From Epiperipatus broadwayi (lineage: Eukaryota > Onychophora > Udeonychophora > Euonychophora > Peripatidae): 64,000 bases of DNA. Below the pieces are notes generated by a model that saw only the letters and a list, made by a program, of their open reading frames with translations, was not told the DNA's origin and did no database searches. Below are positions 24,611 to 35,671 of this stretch, one piece after another (the first letter of the stretch is position 1; every line of letters starts with the position of its first letter). The position numbers and the translations under genes are program-made. Where the stretch lies: the NCBI GenBank assembly GCA_028023455.1, contig JAQFVV010006740.1, positions 17,501-81,500 of the forward strand. Reading direction: 5' to 3'.

Positions 24611-26265
24611 TTATTTGTTTAGTTAAATATTGTTAGCTCTAGTGACTACATCTATTATCGATAAATATATCTGATCATATGAATTGGTGTTCAATTGCTT
24701 AGAACTATATGAGTAAGATAAAATGAAATAACTGAAGCTAGGAAAATAATTCAATAGATAAATATTTTATTTGCACTGGTAACTAAAATATAAGTCATAC
24801 GATTGCATATTAAAATATACATTATGTTATCCTAAATAGTATGTGTGTATTTACACTATAGATGATGTTGAACAAGGTACTTAGCTTGAATTAAAGGAAG
24901 GTACAAGTTTAGCTTAATTTTGCTGATAATAATTTAGTAATGAAATTATTAACTTATTATGGTTTATATTAGGGATTAAACCTAATATAAGTCATCTTGG
25001 TAAACGTCATTCAATAATTATTTATCCCCTTGTTATTTAAGGCAGCTTCCTTTAATTGAATATGTAAATGTGAGTGCTTACTTTACATGACACTATACAT
25101 AAAATCATTCTTTAACACATGTATACAACATAAGTTATATAAAATTGAAACCAAAAACTCAAAGACATCACTAAAATATTTAGCACTTAAATTTCCACAA
25201 TACAGAATAAGGTGATCAGGTTGGTATGAGAATTTGTAGGTGTCCAAAATGAAACAGTAATAGCACTAAGAATTTGATTTTAGTTATGTGAATAATCCAA
25301 TATAAATTATCCAACCTAGTTTTGTAGTTTGACTCATATATTTGTTAGGCACTGGTAGTTATGTAATTCACTTTCATCACATACATAGATATATCCAAAG
25401 GCATATCTGTAAACATTAATTCTTGTGTTACCTAATAAGTTTGTAGTATCGGAATTCCTTCCAATGTCAGCTATGATTATTCATCTATTTATTAAATCCA
25501 CTTACATCGTAATATAGGTATTGGAATTCCAATATATATGTAATAATCATGTTTCCAGGAGGATGTAGTAAAATATTACGTCTGGTAAGTGGCGTCACAG
25601 TATCGTGACTAAAACTACGCCTATGTTCCACATTCGAATGACAATTTTAATATTTTACTAAAAGCAAAGGCAAATTTATAGTGTGCTGGCAATCGTGGTC
25701 TTATTTCTAAGATGATTTTAATTTGAATTCATGGTCTTTAGGAAACTGACGGCAATGTGTTTGAATCTAGCAATCCATTTTTATTGTTCTTTTTCTAGCT
25801 GGTTTTACGAATACCAACATTTCAGCAAATAGAATACGGTAATTGAAATAGTTTTTTCCGATTAGTTTAACGGTGCATCTCAAATTCAAAAGTATTTAGT
25901 ACAATTAACAAAATAATTTTCTTTTTAATCCAAGTTATCGATATGTTATTTTCACTCACAAAAAAGTACACCTTTTTATGATTTTCTTTCTTGTTGCTAC
26001 CTATCTTTTTTCATACATTTCATTCGATTATTGGTTTAAACAAATGAGGTAATAATGTGTATATAAAATTAAATATATCCACACACATAAATATATGTAA
26101 CATTTTACACGTGAAATATAATATGTATTAATCATTCATTAATGTGCAAGTACATAATATCATTTTAATGAAATAATTTTCCTAAATTTGAAGTGTTTTC
26201 ATTTTGCCCTTTTCTATTAGTGATTTCAAATATACCATGATCACAAGTTAAAATTGTTACTGAGG
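24611..26265. other. AT-rich non-coding DNA
   Basis: No supported coding frame or repeat. Around 25560-25640 it is somewhat less AT-rich, with a tggcgtcacag motif, but nothing firm can be assigned. Confidence 0.4.
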
Positions 26266-26267
26266 TT

Positions 26268-26358
26268 TACCGTATTAGCCGAGTGGTCTGCGCGGCCGCC
26301 TTACAAGCAGTTGTCCCGGAATCGCGGGTTCGCTTCTCGGCCGATGCTTTGACACATG
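26268..26358 (+). repeat. tRNA-derived repeat S1, copy 1 (class II tRNA-like)
   Basis: Contains a good Pol III A box (tagccgagtgg, about 26276-26286), an anticodon-arm-like gccttacaagcag and a B-box-like gggttcgcttctc (about 26326-26338), ending in cggccgatgctttgacac. The long region between anticodon arm and B box suits a leucine/serine-type (class II) tRNA. The acceptor and T stems do not pair, so it is not a functional tRNA. Two other copies (51434-51535 and 63885-63978, both minus) share the 3' cggccgat...tgacac-type tail, showing that this is a dispersed family. Confidence 0.65.
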
Positions 26359-28135
26359 AAAAAAAAGTTTACCATATTAAATATCTGTATTGACTATGTT
26401 CTGCTAATCCTTCGTTGATTTTAATTTTGAATTACACTACAATAGTGATGAAAATACAGTCAAGATATTAATTAAAATCTTCTAGTAGGCGTTGTCTTTT
26501 TCCAGATAAAGTAGAGTTATCAACTGACAGTTTTTAGCGATTATTATTTCAGAATGAAATAGCAAGTTGACACACACAAAAATGTAAATGCTATACATAC
26601 GTAGTTATATTTAGAAGGGGCCTCCTAATGGGTACAATATATATATATGGAGGAAGGTCTTCCATTTAAATGCTATATATACTTAATAATATTTAGAAGG
26701 GATCTTTTAATGAGTACTATATATATATATATATGAAGGAAGGTCGTTCATTAAGTGTATATCTTTAAGATATTTAAATAATTATTTTGTAAATCAAAAA
26801 TATAACAGCCACTAAAATTTATATTTCAAACATACTAATAATAACAATACTAATAATAACTTCATATTTTTTTTTATTTTTATACTATTTCTTTATCACG
26901 TGATTATATTTGTTAAAAAAGATATATATAATAGTTTTCTAAATTACTTAGGTTGTTTTACTTATCTTATTTTTTTATATAATTAACAAATAATTTTTTT
27001 TTTCTTTTTAAAAATAAATAAATTGAAAATTATCCCCAATATTTTTAACATTAATTATACTTATATTGCTAATATTTACTAAGAATTGAGATTTATCAAT
27101 TACTAAAAATTCAAATTGTTGACAGTTGTAACGTAATATTTACTTACAGTCATTCTAAAAATATTAAACAAACATACTTTATTTTTAGTAATTTATTTAT
27201 TGTATTCTCTTACAATAGGTAAAATTTTATCAAAAGAATTTGAATTTCAGACGTATTATCAGATATTCAATCCTACAGCAATTACTGTTTTAAATAATAA
27301 ATTTACTAATTTATCAATTCTTTTTGCATCGTCTATAATGTAAAATATATTCTTGTTTCTTCAAGTTATAATAAAATTTAATCTAGTAATACATTATTCT
27401 GATTATATTAATGTCAATAAGTCATGAAAAGATCTGTGAAGGATTAATATAATTTTTACTAGCTTTTTCAAATAATGTTGTTATTCATTTAATATTTTTT
27501 CATATTGCTTGATGATATATATATATAGATTATATAAACTTGAATATATCTAAAATATAAAAATTTTGTTATTTGTACTTTCTCTAAATTCAAATATCAT
27601 TTTAAAGAAGAAGAATAATTACAAATATTATGTTAACAATTCTTTACCTTGGCAAAAAAAAAAAAAAAAACATTAATCAAAGTATAAAAGGTTTTAGAAT
27701 AGAAATTGTAGCACAGATAATGCATTTTACATTTTCTGTTATCATTACGTTACTTAACTTTATATGAAAATGCATATAATATTTATTTGAGATTAAATGT
27801 TAATAGTAATAAAATACAATTTCACCAATATTTTAAGATTATTTATTTGGCAAATATTTATTTTATCGATTTTGTTTCCTACATTTAATACTTTATTTTC
27901 CAACTTTAATAGGTGATTCTGAAAACTTTATCTCAAAAATGTTTTGAATTCCAATCCACATTCAACCACAATGAGATATTCTTTTTGTTTATGTAGGTAT
28001 ACATTTAAATCCTAATACATTAGAAATAATTGGATTAATCATATATTTTTCAATTTCAAACTTTTTCTCTATATGCAAAAAATATATTTTCCAATATTTT
28101 TTAAAATAAAATTAACCAATTCTTATTTTTGTGAT
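26359..28135. other. AT-rich non-coding DNA
   Basis: Apart from an 82-bp tandem duplication (listed separately) and short (TA)n runs (27516-27530), nothing is recognisable. Confidence 0.45.
26589..26752. repeat. Tandem duplication of an ~82-bp unit
   Basis: Two consecutive units start at 26589 and 26671, each running tgctata...tttagaaggg...(TA)n...gaaggtc...ttcattta/aag. They differ by scattered substitutions and in (TA)n length. Confidence 0.7.
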
Positions 28136-28139
28136 GATG

Positions 28140-28440
28140 ATGTTTTAGTTGTATTTATATGTTAGACAATTTCCATCATCTAATATAGTATTGAATGTCT
28201 TTGAAAAAAAAAATAATTAATTTATTTAAATATTCCAAATACATGCAATTGTTAGTAATAGCACACAGATTAGTATATGCACAGCGTTTCTAGAGGTATT
28301 ATTTTCCTCTATTCTTCAGTTGTTGCTGGCCTGACTAATGAGAGTACTAGCATGGGAATCGAACCTGTACCCTTATATTCTTGAGCATTGAATTTTAAGG
28401 TAACATTCTAACCAACTGAACCATCCTTTATTAAAAAAAA
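28140..28440 (-). repeat. Penelope D-family tail, isolated copy with tRNA-like segment
   Basis: On the minus strand this is a third copy of the tail that bounds Penelope-like locus D (29050-29460 minus and 30510-30860 plus). It shares the tRNA-like block, a gctagtcaggc-type block and a following tattactaacaa block. It is the best preserved for the Pol III boxes (see 28350-28428). Confidence 0.6.
28350..28428 (-). promoter_or_regulatory. tRNA-like segment with intact Pol III A and B boxes
   Basis: On the minus strand ggatggttcagttggttag (28427-28409) fits the start and D arm of a tRNA, including the A-box consensus TGGYNNAGTTGG, and ggttcgattccc (28365-28354) fits the B box exactly. The ~55 bp in between lack a canonical anticodon arm and are longer than in a class I tRNA. 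It is therefore a tRNA-derived internal promoter in a repeat, not a tRNA gene. Confidence 0.65.
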
Positions 28441-29049
28441 TAATCCATCATATTCATTTATATGGAAAGCCCCCCTTCAGAAATAAAAATTATAATATTC
28501 TATTTATAAAAAACTTTTTTATTATATTTGATTAAAGTTATTATTTTTAATGTAAAATATTTCTTTCTTTTGTTTTCTCAACGAAATAAATATATAAAGC
28601 AGAATAGTGTCATATTTCCTAATATTTCTGTATTACTTGTATCTCTAAAAATAGCAATCTTAATTTAAGAAAAAATTCTCTTACATAAACATTCATACTC
28701 GATCTAAGTATTTTACTATGCTGATTATACTTTGGTGTTTAATGAAGTTTTTATCAACTATATCTCACATTTATATATTTGGTATCATAGTTTTAATTAA
28801 CCACTAGAATACATTTTACCAAATTATTGAAATTAAATACTCATACATAATAAATTTTGGTGTAAAATGTTTCCTATTAACTAAAAGAATAGCCTTTATT
28901 TATCTTTGCAGTGTTAACATAATCCAACAGGAAAAATTCCTAATGTTTACTTTATATATTGTTATCAGTGCAGCTTTTATATATGTAATTATTTTTGTTG
29001 AAATGAATTTGAATTAGTTTGCTAATACCAGAAACCCTATAATGTTTAG

Positions 29050-29460
29050 TATTTGCCTGAAGGTTTGTGATGATGGTATTTTAGATATAATAATATATTG
29101 AACTACTTCTATCATCTATCATTAAATGTAGATTGTCTAGAAAATTTTAAAATTTATTTAAACTTTTCAAATACAAACAACTGTCGGTAATAACACCAAT
29201 AGATAATACAGATTAGTAGATTACACAATGTTTTAAGTGGTAAATTTTTTCTGCTCTTCTTCAGGTATTGCTAGCCTGACTAGCAACAATATTAAGATAG
29301 GAATCAAACTCACATTTTCAGATTCTTGAATTTCAAATTTTAAGGTAATTCTCTAATCAACTGAGTTATTCGGTCAAATGTAACAATCAATAGAAATTTC
29401 ATATACTTATCTATGTAGGTTGATTTAAATCCTCCTGATTTCTCCAGTTTTTTATGGAAT
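29050..29460 (-). mobile_element. Left inverted arm (tail copy) of Penelope-like locus D
   Basis: The reverse complement of 29090-29445 matches 30515-30850 (anchors: an acacatagataagtatatgaaa-type block at the inner end, then the tRNA-like block, then an acattgtgtaat block, then tattactaac). This segment is therefore an inverted copy of the element's own 3' tail placed at its 5' side, the same layout as in loci A, B, C and F3. Confidence 0.7.
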
Positions 29461-29469
29461 CAGATCAAT

Positions 29470-30500
29470 AACAACAATTGGCATTCTTATATATTTTTGT
29501 GACAAGACATCTTCATGGCAAAATAAAAACAAGAGTTTATAAGATACCAACACATACACAATGGTTATGTACTTGTCATATATTTCAATCACACCAGAAG
29601 CACAAAACATGGAGTTATACTATCAAAATAAGAACAAAAAAGGAATTTATTTGGAAACCAGTGATTTGGAAAATGAAAATATCTATGTAGAACAAACTTT
29701 CATGAAAAATGGTTATCCATCAACTGTCATCAAGAAAACCTTTAATAGACAACAAAAAGGACACCAAAAGTGAAAACAGTTATGGTACACATATTAAAAA
29801 TTTTTGCCATCAATATAACATTAGAATTGCTTTTCAAAACCGTATCACAGTTCAGAGATTCTAAATTCAAGAAAGTCTAATTTGAACTGCTGAAAAACAA
29901 AAGCTGCATTTATAAAATATCATGTGATTATGGAAGTAAGTAAGTATATTCGTGAATTATGTTGAACAGTGATTGAAAGATCACAAACTAATAGAAAAGA
30001 AAAAACCATGTTTCTACAGTGACAAACCATATATGTAATACTGAATAAATGTTTGATGGGTAAATACAAAAATATTAAAATATTAAAAATTTTAAAAAAA
30101 TTCCATCAATATAACATTAGAACTAATTTCCAAAACCATATCACACTCTGAGAATTTTAAATCCTACAAAGCCTAATAAAACCTACATCTATAAAATATC
30201 AAGTGAATGTGGATGGAAATATATTGGTAAACCTTGACAATCTGTTGAACAGTGATTGAAAGAACACAAACTAATAGTTAGAAAAGAAAGATATGTCAAC
30301 AGTAGCAGACCATATATGTACTAGTGAACATATGCTTGATTGGAAAAATACAAAAATATTGGATAGAAAGGAAAAAATGCAAAGAAGCTTCCCATATGAA
30401 AATGGCAAAAAATCTTATAAATCAACACAATGTGGTAATAGATAATGTATAGAAGCCTCTAATAAACCTTGCTATTAGAAAAAAAGGATTAAATAAAAAA
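29470..30500 (+). pseudogene. Penelope-like element body, locus D (RT C-terminus and GIY-YIG domain)
   Basis: The segment 29478-29690 contains VTRHLHGKIKTRVYKIPTHT, the strongly conserved block just after the RT catalytic core of Penelope elements, followed in a second frame (29561-29773) by YVEQTFMKNGYPSTVIKKTF, another family hallmark. Around 29905-29935 and again around 30180-30215, CIYKISCDYG and YIYKISSECGWKYIG give the start of the GIY-YIG-type endonuclease. The two occurrences reflect an internal tandem duplication (about 29800-30080 and 30095-30365, both containing gccatcaatataacattaga-like and aaaccatatatgta-like blocks). Stops and frame changes abound, and the RT catalytic motifs upstream are absent. 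The product would have reverse-transcribed and integrated the element; this copy is dead. Confidence 0.7.
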
Positions 30501-30509
30501 ATAAAGAAA

Positions 30510-30860
30510 TCTGGAGGGTTTGAACCAACACACATAGATAAGTATATGAAATTTTTACTGAGTGTTGCCTTTGACAAAATAGATCAGCTGGTTAGAGATT
30601 TGTCCTAAAATTTGAATTCAAGAATTTAAAGGTGTGAGATTAATTCCTGTGCTAATGTTGTCACTGGCTAGTCCAGTAACATTTGAGGATGAGTGGAAAA
30701 TAATACCAAGTAAAACATTGTGTAATTTTTAAGCTGTGTTGTATACTTGTATGTTATTACTAACAGTTTTTTTATTTGAATAGTTTAAATAAAGTTTAAA
30801 ATATTGTAGGCATTCAATATTTAATGATAAATGACAAAAATAGTCCAACATATTATCGCA
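30510..30860 (+). mobile_element. Right arm (3' tail) of Penelope-like locus D
   Basis: Follows the coding body in frame order and contains a tRNA-like region: gatcagctggttagag (A-box-like, about 30579-30594) and a degenerate B box (gagattaattcc, about 30638-30649). Ends around an attcaatatttaatgat block. It is the orientation partner of 29050-29460. Confidence 0.6.
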
Positions 30861-31700
30861 ACCATGGTCTTTCTATGTAAATATATGTTTGTTCTTAATG
30901 CAATCATCTCTTGGAACTTTTTGCAAAGCTGAATGAATGCATGTATGTGTGTAATAAATATTATGACAGCTACACCTAAACTATGTATTTCATCGAGGAA
31001 AAAACTGTAGTTTTATCAGCCAAGGTATCAATTGATGACTAAAGATAGAACTTGATAATATGAAGGAATATTACATTATTTGGAAAAAAATATTATAATA
31101 TAAAATTAACATTGTCAAATTTATAAAGTTAGAGAAAAGAATAAAAAAGATAGTAGATCTTAAAAACAAATATGTATATACTTTACTATTAATATACAAA
31201 TATTGATAGCATAATTGGAATGAGTTTCATTATAAACAAAAAAAAAAGAAAAAAAAAACAGCAATGAATAGATTGATAATTTATCAGATAGAGAGGACTC
31301 TTAATTACACAATATTATAAAAAATGTCAAAAGTATATAATTCAAATTTATTCTCAATAAGTTCTAATGTTGAAGAAGTAAAAGATTTTTGTATAGATTT
31401 TCCATAAGATTTTGATCAGATCAAATACTACTTCAAAATTCTTGTGATATATTTGAAGATTAGAATTAACTAAGAACAAATGTAAATTTTGTAATTAAGT
31501 TTGAATATGTAGGCCAAAATGAAAAAAAAAATATATACTTGTGGAATCTGCAGAAAATAAAGATTGATATAATTTTGAATTTATTTAGTGAAAAAAAATC
31601 ACGGTAGAAAAGGACATAGAAGTATATAAATGTTGGTATACAGAGATGGATTATATTTTTAGTAATAAAAACATGTTTGTCAAGACTGTAATATATATAT
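30861..31700. other. AT-rich non-coding DNA ending in (TA)n
   Basis: No supported feature. The (TA)n tract at 31690-31712 precedes the palindrome listed next. Confidence 0.45.
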
Positions 31701-31710
31701 ATATATATAT

Positions 31711-31768
31711 ATAATTGAAATAATATTTTTAATGGTTTGTAAACCGTTAAAAATATTATTTCAATTAT
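31711..31768. repeat. 58-bp near-perfect palindrome
   Basis: Two 28-bp arms (31711-31738 and 31741-31768) are reverse complements with one mismatch around a 2-bp centre. It directly abuts a (TA)n tract on the left. No terminator function is implied in a eukaryotic context. Confidence 0.85.
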
Positions 31769-31830
31769 AATTACAATATTGTTTTTAATTAACGGACATT
31801 ATATATATATATAATTATTTAAAATGAAAT

Positions 31831-31945
31831 ATATCTGGGTCACGTTTTATGCGATACATAGGTTCCTCAGAAAACACCCGCAAATGAAATCACGCAAAAA
31901 TAGATGTAACTTACATCGAAAAAGGAGGGATGCGGTCTGTGATTT
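31831..31945 (+). repeat. Dispersed repeat R2, copy 1, immediately upstream of gypsy gag
   Basis: Matches 44411-44530 in the same orientation through blocks tcgttttatg/cacgttttatgcg, ataggttcc, cagaaaac, caaaaatagat and cttac, then ggtctgt. The gag start codon of the gypsy element follows 28 bp after its end. It is probably the terminal part of an unrelated transposable element into which, or beside which, the gypsy sequence lies. Confidence 0.65.
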
Positions 31946-31973
31946 TTCAAAGATAAACTAAATATTAAACAGA

Positions 31974-32618
31974 ATGGAGGGAAAGTGGATTAAGCTGGAA
32001 CATTTTACAGGAAAGGGAAACGAAAGCCCGTGTCGACATGTGGAAAGTCTAAAGAGGTTGTTCTCGTGCGGGCAGTTTAGTGAAGAGTCAAAGATAGCGA
32101 TTGCATGCAGCCACATCCAAGGGGAGGTCATGGACTGGTGGGAGTCAATGAAAGAGAAACTGGAGACGTTTGAAGAATACCAAAGAGCCATCATGGGAAG
32201 ATATTGGAGACTAGCCCAACAAGAAAGGGAAAGGTGGGCGATAGAGCAAAGCGAAAAGGGAGAAGATGAAACGTACAGTACCTTCATACAGTGACAGGTG
32301 GCAAGGTTAAGAAAAATCAGTGAATATCGAGTACCGGAAGAGCGGCAAATCAGGATAGCGGGGCGCAACCTGCCCAGGGAGATTAGACAACTAATTGAGG
32401 GGAAAACTGAGATAAAACGAGTGTTGGAGATATTAGATGCGGCCGAAAATGATGACTATTTCATCGGAGAAGGGAAGGATGGGATCCGGATAGCTAACAT
32501 AGCACAAGATGAAGGGGGAAAGGACCCTGGGGAAAACAGGAGTGCCCCAAGATCGAGGTATCAATCCAAGGGGTGCATGCGAGGGCGCTGCTGGATACAG
32601 GAAGTCAGGTGTCGGTAA
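31974..32618 (+). pseudogene. Ty3/gypsy gag, interrupted by an in-frame TGA
   Basis: From the ATG at 31974 the frame runs 106 codons to TGA at 32292-32294, then stays open in the same frame to TAA at 32616-32618 (214 sense codons in total). Features are those of a gypsy capsid: WKGKG-less N-terminus, then an ACSHIQGEVMDWWESMKEKL block near residues 47-66 (the IxGxAxxWW-like capsid motif) and a charged second half with ELxxxAE-type helices. No Cys-His zinc knuckle is present, as in several gypsy lineages. Gag would form the particle shell that packages RNA. The TGA lies mid-protein where a linker is plausible; readthrough is conceivable, but mutation is the simpler explanation. Confidence 0.8.
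32516..32522 (+). promoter_or_regulatory. Candidate -1 ribosomal frameshift site GGGAAAG at gag/pol overlap
   Basis: In the gag frame the bases read G GGA AAG, the X XXY YYZ form of a -1 slippery heptamer. Gag is frame 0 (ending at 32618) and the protease frame is -1 relative to it; the -1 frame is open only downstream of a stop at 32510-32512, so the heptamer lies just inside the usable overlap window (32513-32615). A downstream RNA structure was not computed. Confidence 0.6.
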
Positions 32619-33109
32619 TGGCTCAGGAAACGTTTGACAGGATCGCCCAAGGGAAGACAGGACTGAAAATCTTGCCATTGAAAGGGACCCAGGTTATACT
32701 GGCCAATGGGAAGAGGGCAAAAATACAGATTAAACAGGTGTGGGTGAATATAGTTATTGCAGGACAGGAATTCACCCAGGTTGTGTTAATACTTGAGGGG
32801 CTGATACACGACTTGGTGTTAGGGTCTGATTTTATGAGAATGGCAAAGTGCAACATTGATTATGGGACTGAACAAGCAAGAATCGGCAGGGTCACGGTGC
32901 CGTTTGGGGAAACCATGGATAAAGAACCAGAAGGGCAGAGGAAACTGCAATGTATCATGATAAAAGGGGAAATTGAGAAAAGGGTGAAGGAAATGGCAGG
33001 GCCAGATGAAGGGCAGAGAGAGAAGATCCAAGGAATACTGGGGACTTACGAGAGTGTTTTCTCGGATAAACCGGGAGTAATCAAGGGTACGAACACCGAA
33101 TCCGGTTGA
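32519..33109 (+). pseudogene. Ty3/gypsy pol: aspartic protease
   Basis: The -1 frame gives a retropepsin: KIEVSIQGVHARALLDTGSQ has the catalytic DTGS (Asp codon at 32594), followed by a flap region and, about 75 residues on, DLVLGSDFM, the conserved hydrophobic-Gly motif near the end of the fold. The enzyme would cut Gag and Pol into mature proteins. There is no start codon in this frame near its beginning (first Met codon-like triplet is GTG at 32573), consistent with expression only by frameshifting. The frame ends at TGA 33107-33109 after a single-base frame change near 33085, beyond which homology continues in another frame. Confidence 0.85.
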
Positions 33110-34486
33110 ACACCAGCAACCCATATCAAACCAGGGTGTACCCAATCCCATTCCAATACAGAAAGGAAATTGAAACTCAGCTGGAGCAGATGATAGAGTG
33201 GGGGGTATCTCGAAGTGTACCTCACCGTACTGTAACCCCATCTTAGCTGTAAGAAAGAGTGACGGATCGATACGATTGTGCCTCGATGCCAGACAACTGA
33301 ACAAGGTGACCATTCCAGATACAAATGCCCCGCCCATCATGAGCGAACTGATGATGAGATTTCAGCACAAGCGAATCTTCTCCACCATGGATTTGACAAA
33401 TAGCTACTGGCAAATGAGCCTCCATCCGGATGATCGTAAATACACCACATTCAATTATAACGGACGGGCATATCAGTTTAACCGCGTGCCTTTCGGATTA
33501 AAGAATAGCGGTGCTGGCTTAGTGCAGTGCCTGGACCAAACCCTATCAGAGGAAGTTAAGAAATTCGTCACGATGTACGTCGACGATATTATTATAGCGT
33601 CTGAAAACATAGAGGAGCATTGTCGGCATTTAGAAATGGTACTCCATGAATGCGAACAGAAGGGCATAAAAATAAATATAAGAAAAAGCCACTTCGCGAC
33701 CCAGGAAGTCAAGTTCTTGGGACATATCATAAGCCAGGAGGGAATACGGCCTAACCCTGAAAAGATCCAGGCCATCCAAGAATTCCCTGTTCCGAAGAAG
33801 AGAAAGGATATCAAAGCATTCCTCGGAATGTGCACCTTCTATAAAAAGTTTTATGAAAACTTCTCCCATGATATGGAACCCCTATTACAATTGTTAAGAA
33901 AGGAGGAAGCGTGGATATGGGATGAGAGATGGGAACGGAGTTTCCAGAAGGTGAAGGAAGGATTTTTAAAACAGACCATATTGGCGTACCCAGACTTCGA
34001 CCAGATATTTTGGTTACAGACGGATAGTAGCGACATTGGGCTAGGAGCCACATTGTACCAAAAGGGGCCGGATGGGGAACAAAGGGTGTTGGCGTTCATT
34101 AGCCGACTGCTCAAAGATCCCGAACGAAGATACACTGTCACCGAACGAGAGGCCCTCGCCATAGTGTGGGCTTTCAAAAGTTCAGACAGTACCTGGTCGG
34201 ATCCAAAGTGAAAGTAATTACCGACCATCGGAGTCTTGAATTTCTGAACAAGAGTTTTTTGACGAATAATAGATTAGTGAGGTGGAGCTTAGCCCTGCAG
34301 GAGTTCCAATATGAAGTGGAATATTGTAAGGGGAAGGATAACGTGGTCGCAGACGCACTGAGCCGGTACCCTGTGGGACCACAGCCAAATGCCGAGGGTG
34401 AGGAGTTCGCGTACATAGCCGCTACTACCAGGCGAAGCAGGGAGGGTGAGTTTGGAGCGGACAACATTCGGAAGAGCCAGAAATAG
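33085..34486 (+). pseudogene. Ty3/gypsy pol: reverse transcriptase and RNase H
   Basis: Homology runs in frame 1 from about 33085, switches to frame 0 near 33203 and to frame 2 near 34163, each by one base. In the main open part (33198-34211, 337 codons) the RT shows DGSIRLCLDARQLN, a MDLTNSYWQM block with the first catalytic Asp, VPFGLKNSG, then YVDD at 33576-33587 with the metal-binding Asp pair, and LGHIIS. RNase H follows: TDSSDIGLGA (first Asp at about 34023), TVTEREALAIVWA (Glu), then after the frame change ITDHRSLEFL and VVADALSRY. The product copies element RNA into DNA and removes the template. The frame ends at TAG 34484-34486. All catalytic residues are present; only the frame is damaged. 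Confidence 0.9.
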
Positions 34487-35671
34487 GATGAAGAATGCCA
34501 ACAGGTAATACGATACCTACGTGAGAAGAGGCCGAAGGCAGGGCCCGCCCAGAAAGGGGAAGAGACGGGGGGAAGCCCGCTATGGAAATATCGGGACCGG
34601 TGCATTATTCTGGAAGGAATAGTCCAAAGGAAAACCGGGAACGGGAGACAAACCCGCATTGTAATACCGAAGGGAATGCGGGATCGAATGGTTGATGAGA
34701 CCCATCAGGAACGTGGCCATTACGGAACGAGCAAGATGGAGGGGTACCTCAGTAATTGGTTTTACTGGCCGGGGATGCACCACGACATTGCCCGAAGACT
34801 ACGGAAGTGTGAGGTTTGTGCGAGGACAAAACCGTTAAATCGGTCGAATGAAGGACCTCAGATACCGATCATCGCCCGGGAACCAAACCACACCCTGGCT
34901 ATCGATTACTACGGGCCATTGCCAATGTTTGGGGGGAAGAGGTATTTGCTGGTCACATATGATCTGTGCTCCAAAATCGTCGCCGCGTACCCCATGGCCC
35001 GGGCTAATGCGAACCAGACCATCAAACTGTTGGAAACCAAACAGTTTCCCATCATCGGGAAACCTAAGTGCCTCTTATCGGATCATGGCACACCGTTTGT
35101 ATCTAGGATATGGAGGCGATGGGTGAACCAACTGGGGATCAAACATCATATGACGTCTATCCGGAACCCGCAGAGCAACCCATGCGAGCGGGTGATGCGG
35201 GAGTTGGGGCGGCTATTCCGCGTATACACTGCCGGAGATCATCGGAAATGGGTTCGGGAGATTCCCCGGATTATTGCCATGATCAATACCTCGAAAAATG
35301 AGTCCACTGGACTTGAACCAAGTCGACTCCATTATGGACGACCTATACCTTACCCGTACGATGATAGACCGTTGATCCAGACAGGAAGAGTTGACCGAAG
35401 ACAGGACAAACAGATGGCTTTACGGAGATTGGAACATATGGGGGAGAAACGAAGGCAAACCAAGAGGCCGACCCAAAATACGTTCACCGTGGGAGACAAA
35501 GTGATGGTAAAATCCAATCCGGTCAGTCGACCGGAACAGAACGTATTCAAGAAATTTCTCGACATCTATGAGGGCCCATATGAGATCGTCAAGGCGTATG
35601 GAAATAACGCCTTTGTACTAGCACAAGGGAAGGGAACATTCAATGCCAGGGCACTGAAGAGGGCCGAATAA
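34487..35671 (+). pseudogene. Ty3/gypsy pol: integrase
   Basis: Open from just after the TAG at 34484 to the stop at 35669-35671; the first ATG is 34676 but the protein is part of the Pol polyprotein. Numbering from that Met: zinc-binding HX4HX29CX2C (His10, His15, Cys45, Cys48), then the DDE core with Asp77 (IDYYGPL), Asp136 (SDHGTPF) and Glu171 (NPQSNPCERVMREL), i.e. 34 residues between the last two, then a C-terminal region with VGDKVMVKSNPV and YEGPYEIVKAYGNNAF and no chromodomain. It would insert the cDNA into the genome. This domain itself has no internal stop or frame change. Confidence 0.92.

Noticed and set aside
25560-25640. Primer-binding site (tggcgtcacag) for the LTR-like segment at 24358
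   Set aside because: It lies about 1 kb beyond the LTR-like segment, has no CA boundary before it and no coding remnant after it.
26268-26358. Possible functional tRNA gene
   Set aside because: A box and anticodon-like arm are present but the acceptor and T stems do not pair, and related degenerate copies occur elsewhere in the window.
31711-31768. Rho-independent-type terminator
   Set aside because: Palindrome lies in eukaryotic intergenic DNA beside (TA)n and follows no gene; an element end or hairpin insertion is more likely.
31974-35671. Numerous open frames on the minus strand and in alternate frames across the gypsy element
   Set aside because: Shadows of the real gag-pol reading, caused by the higher G+C and long sense frames.
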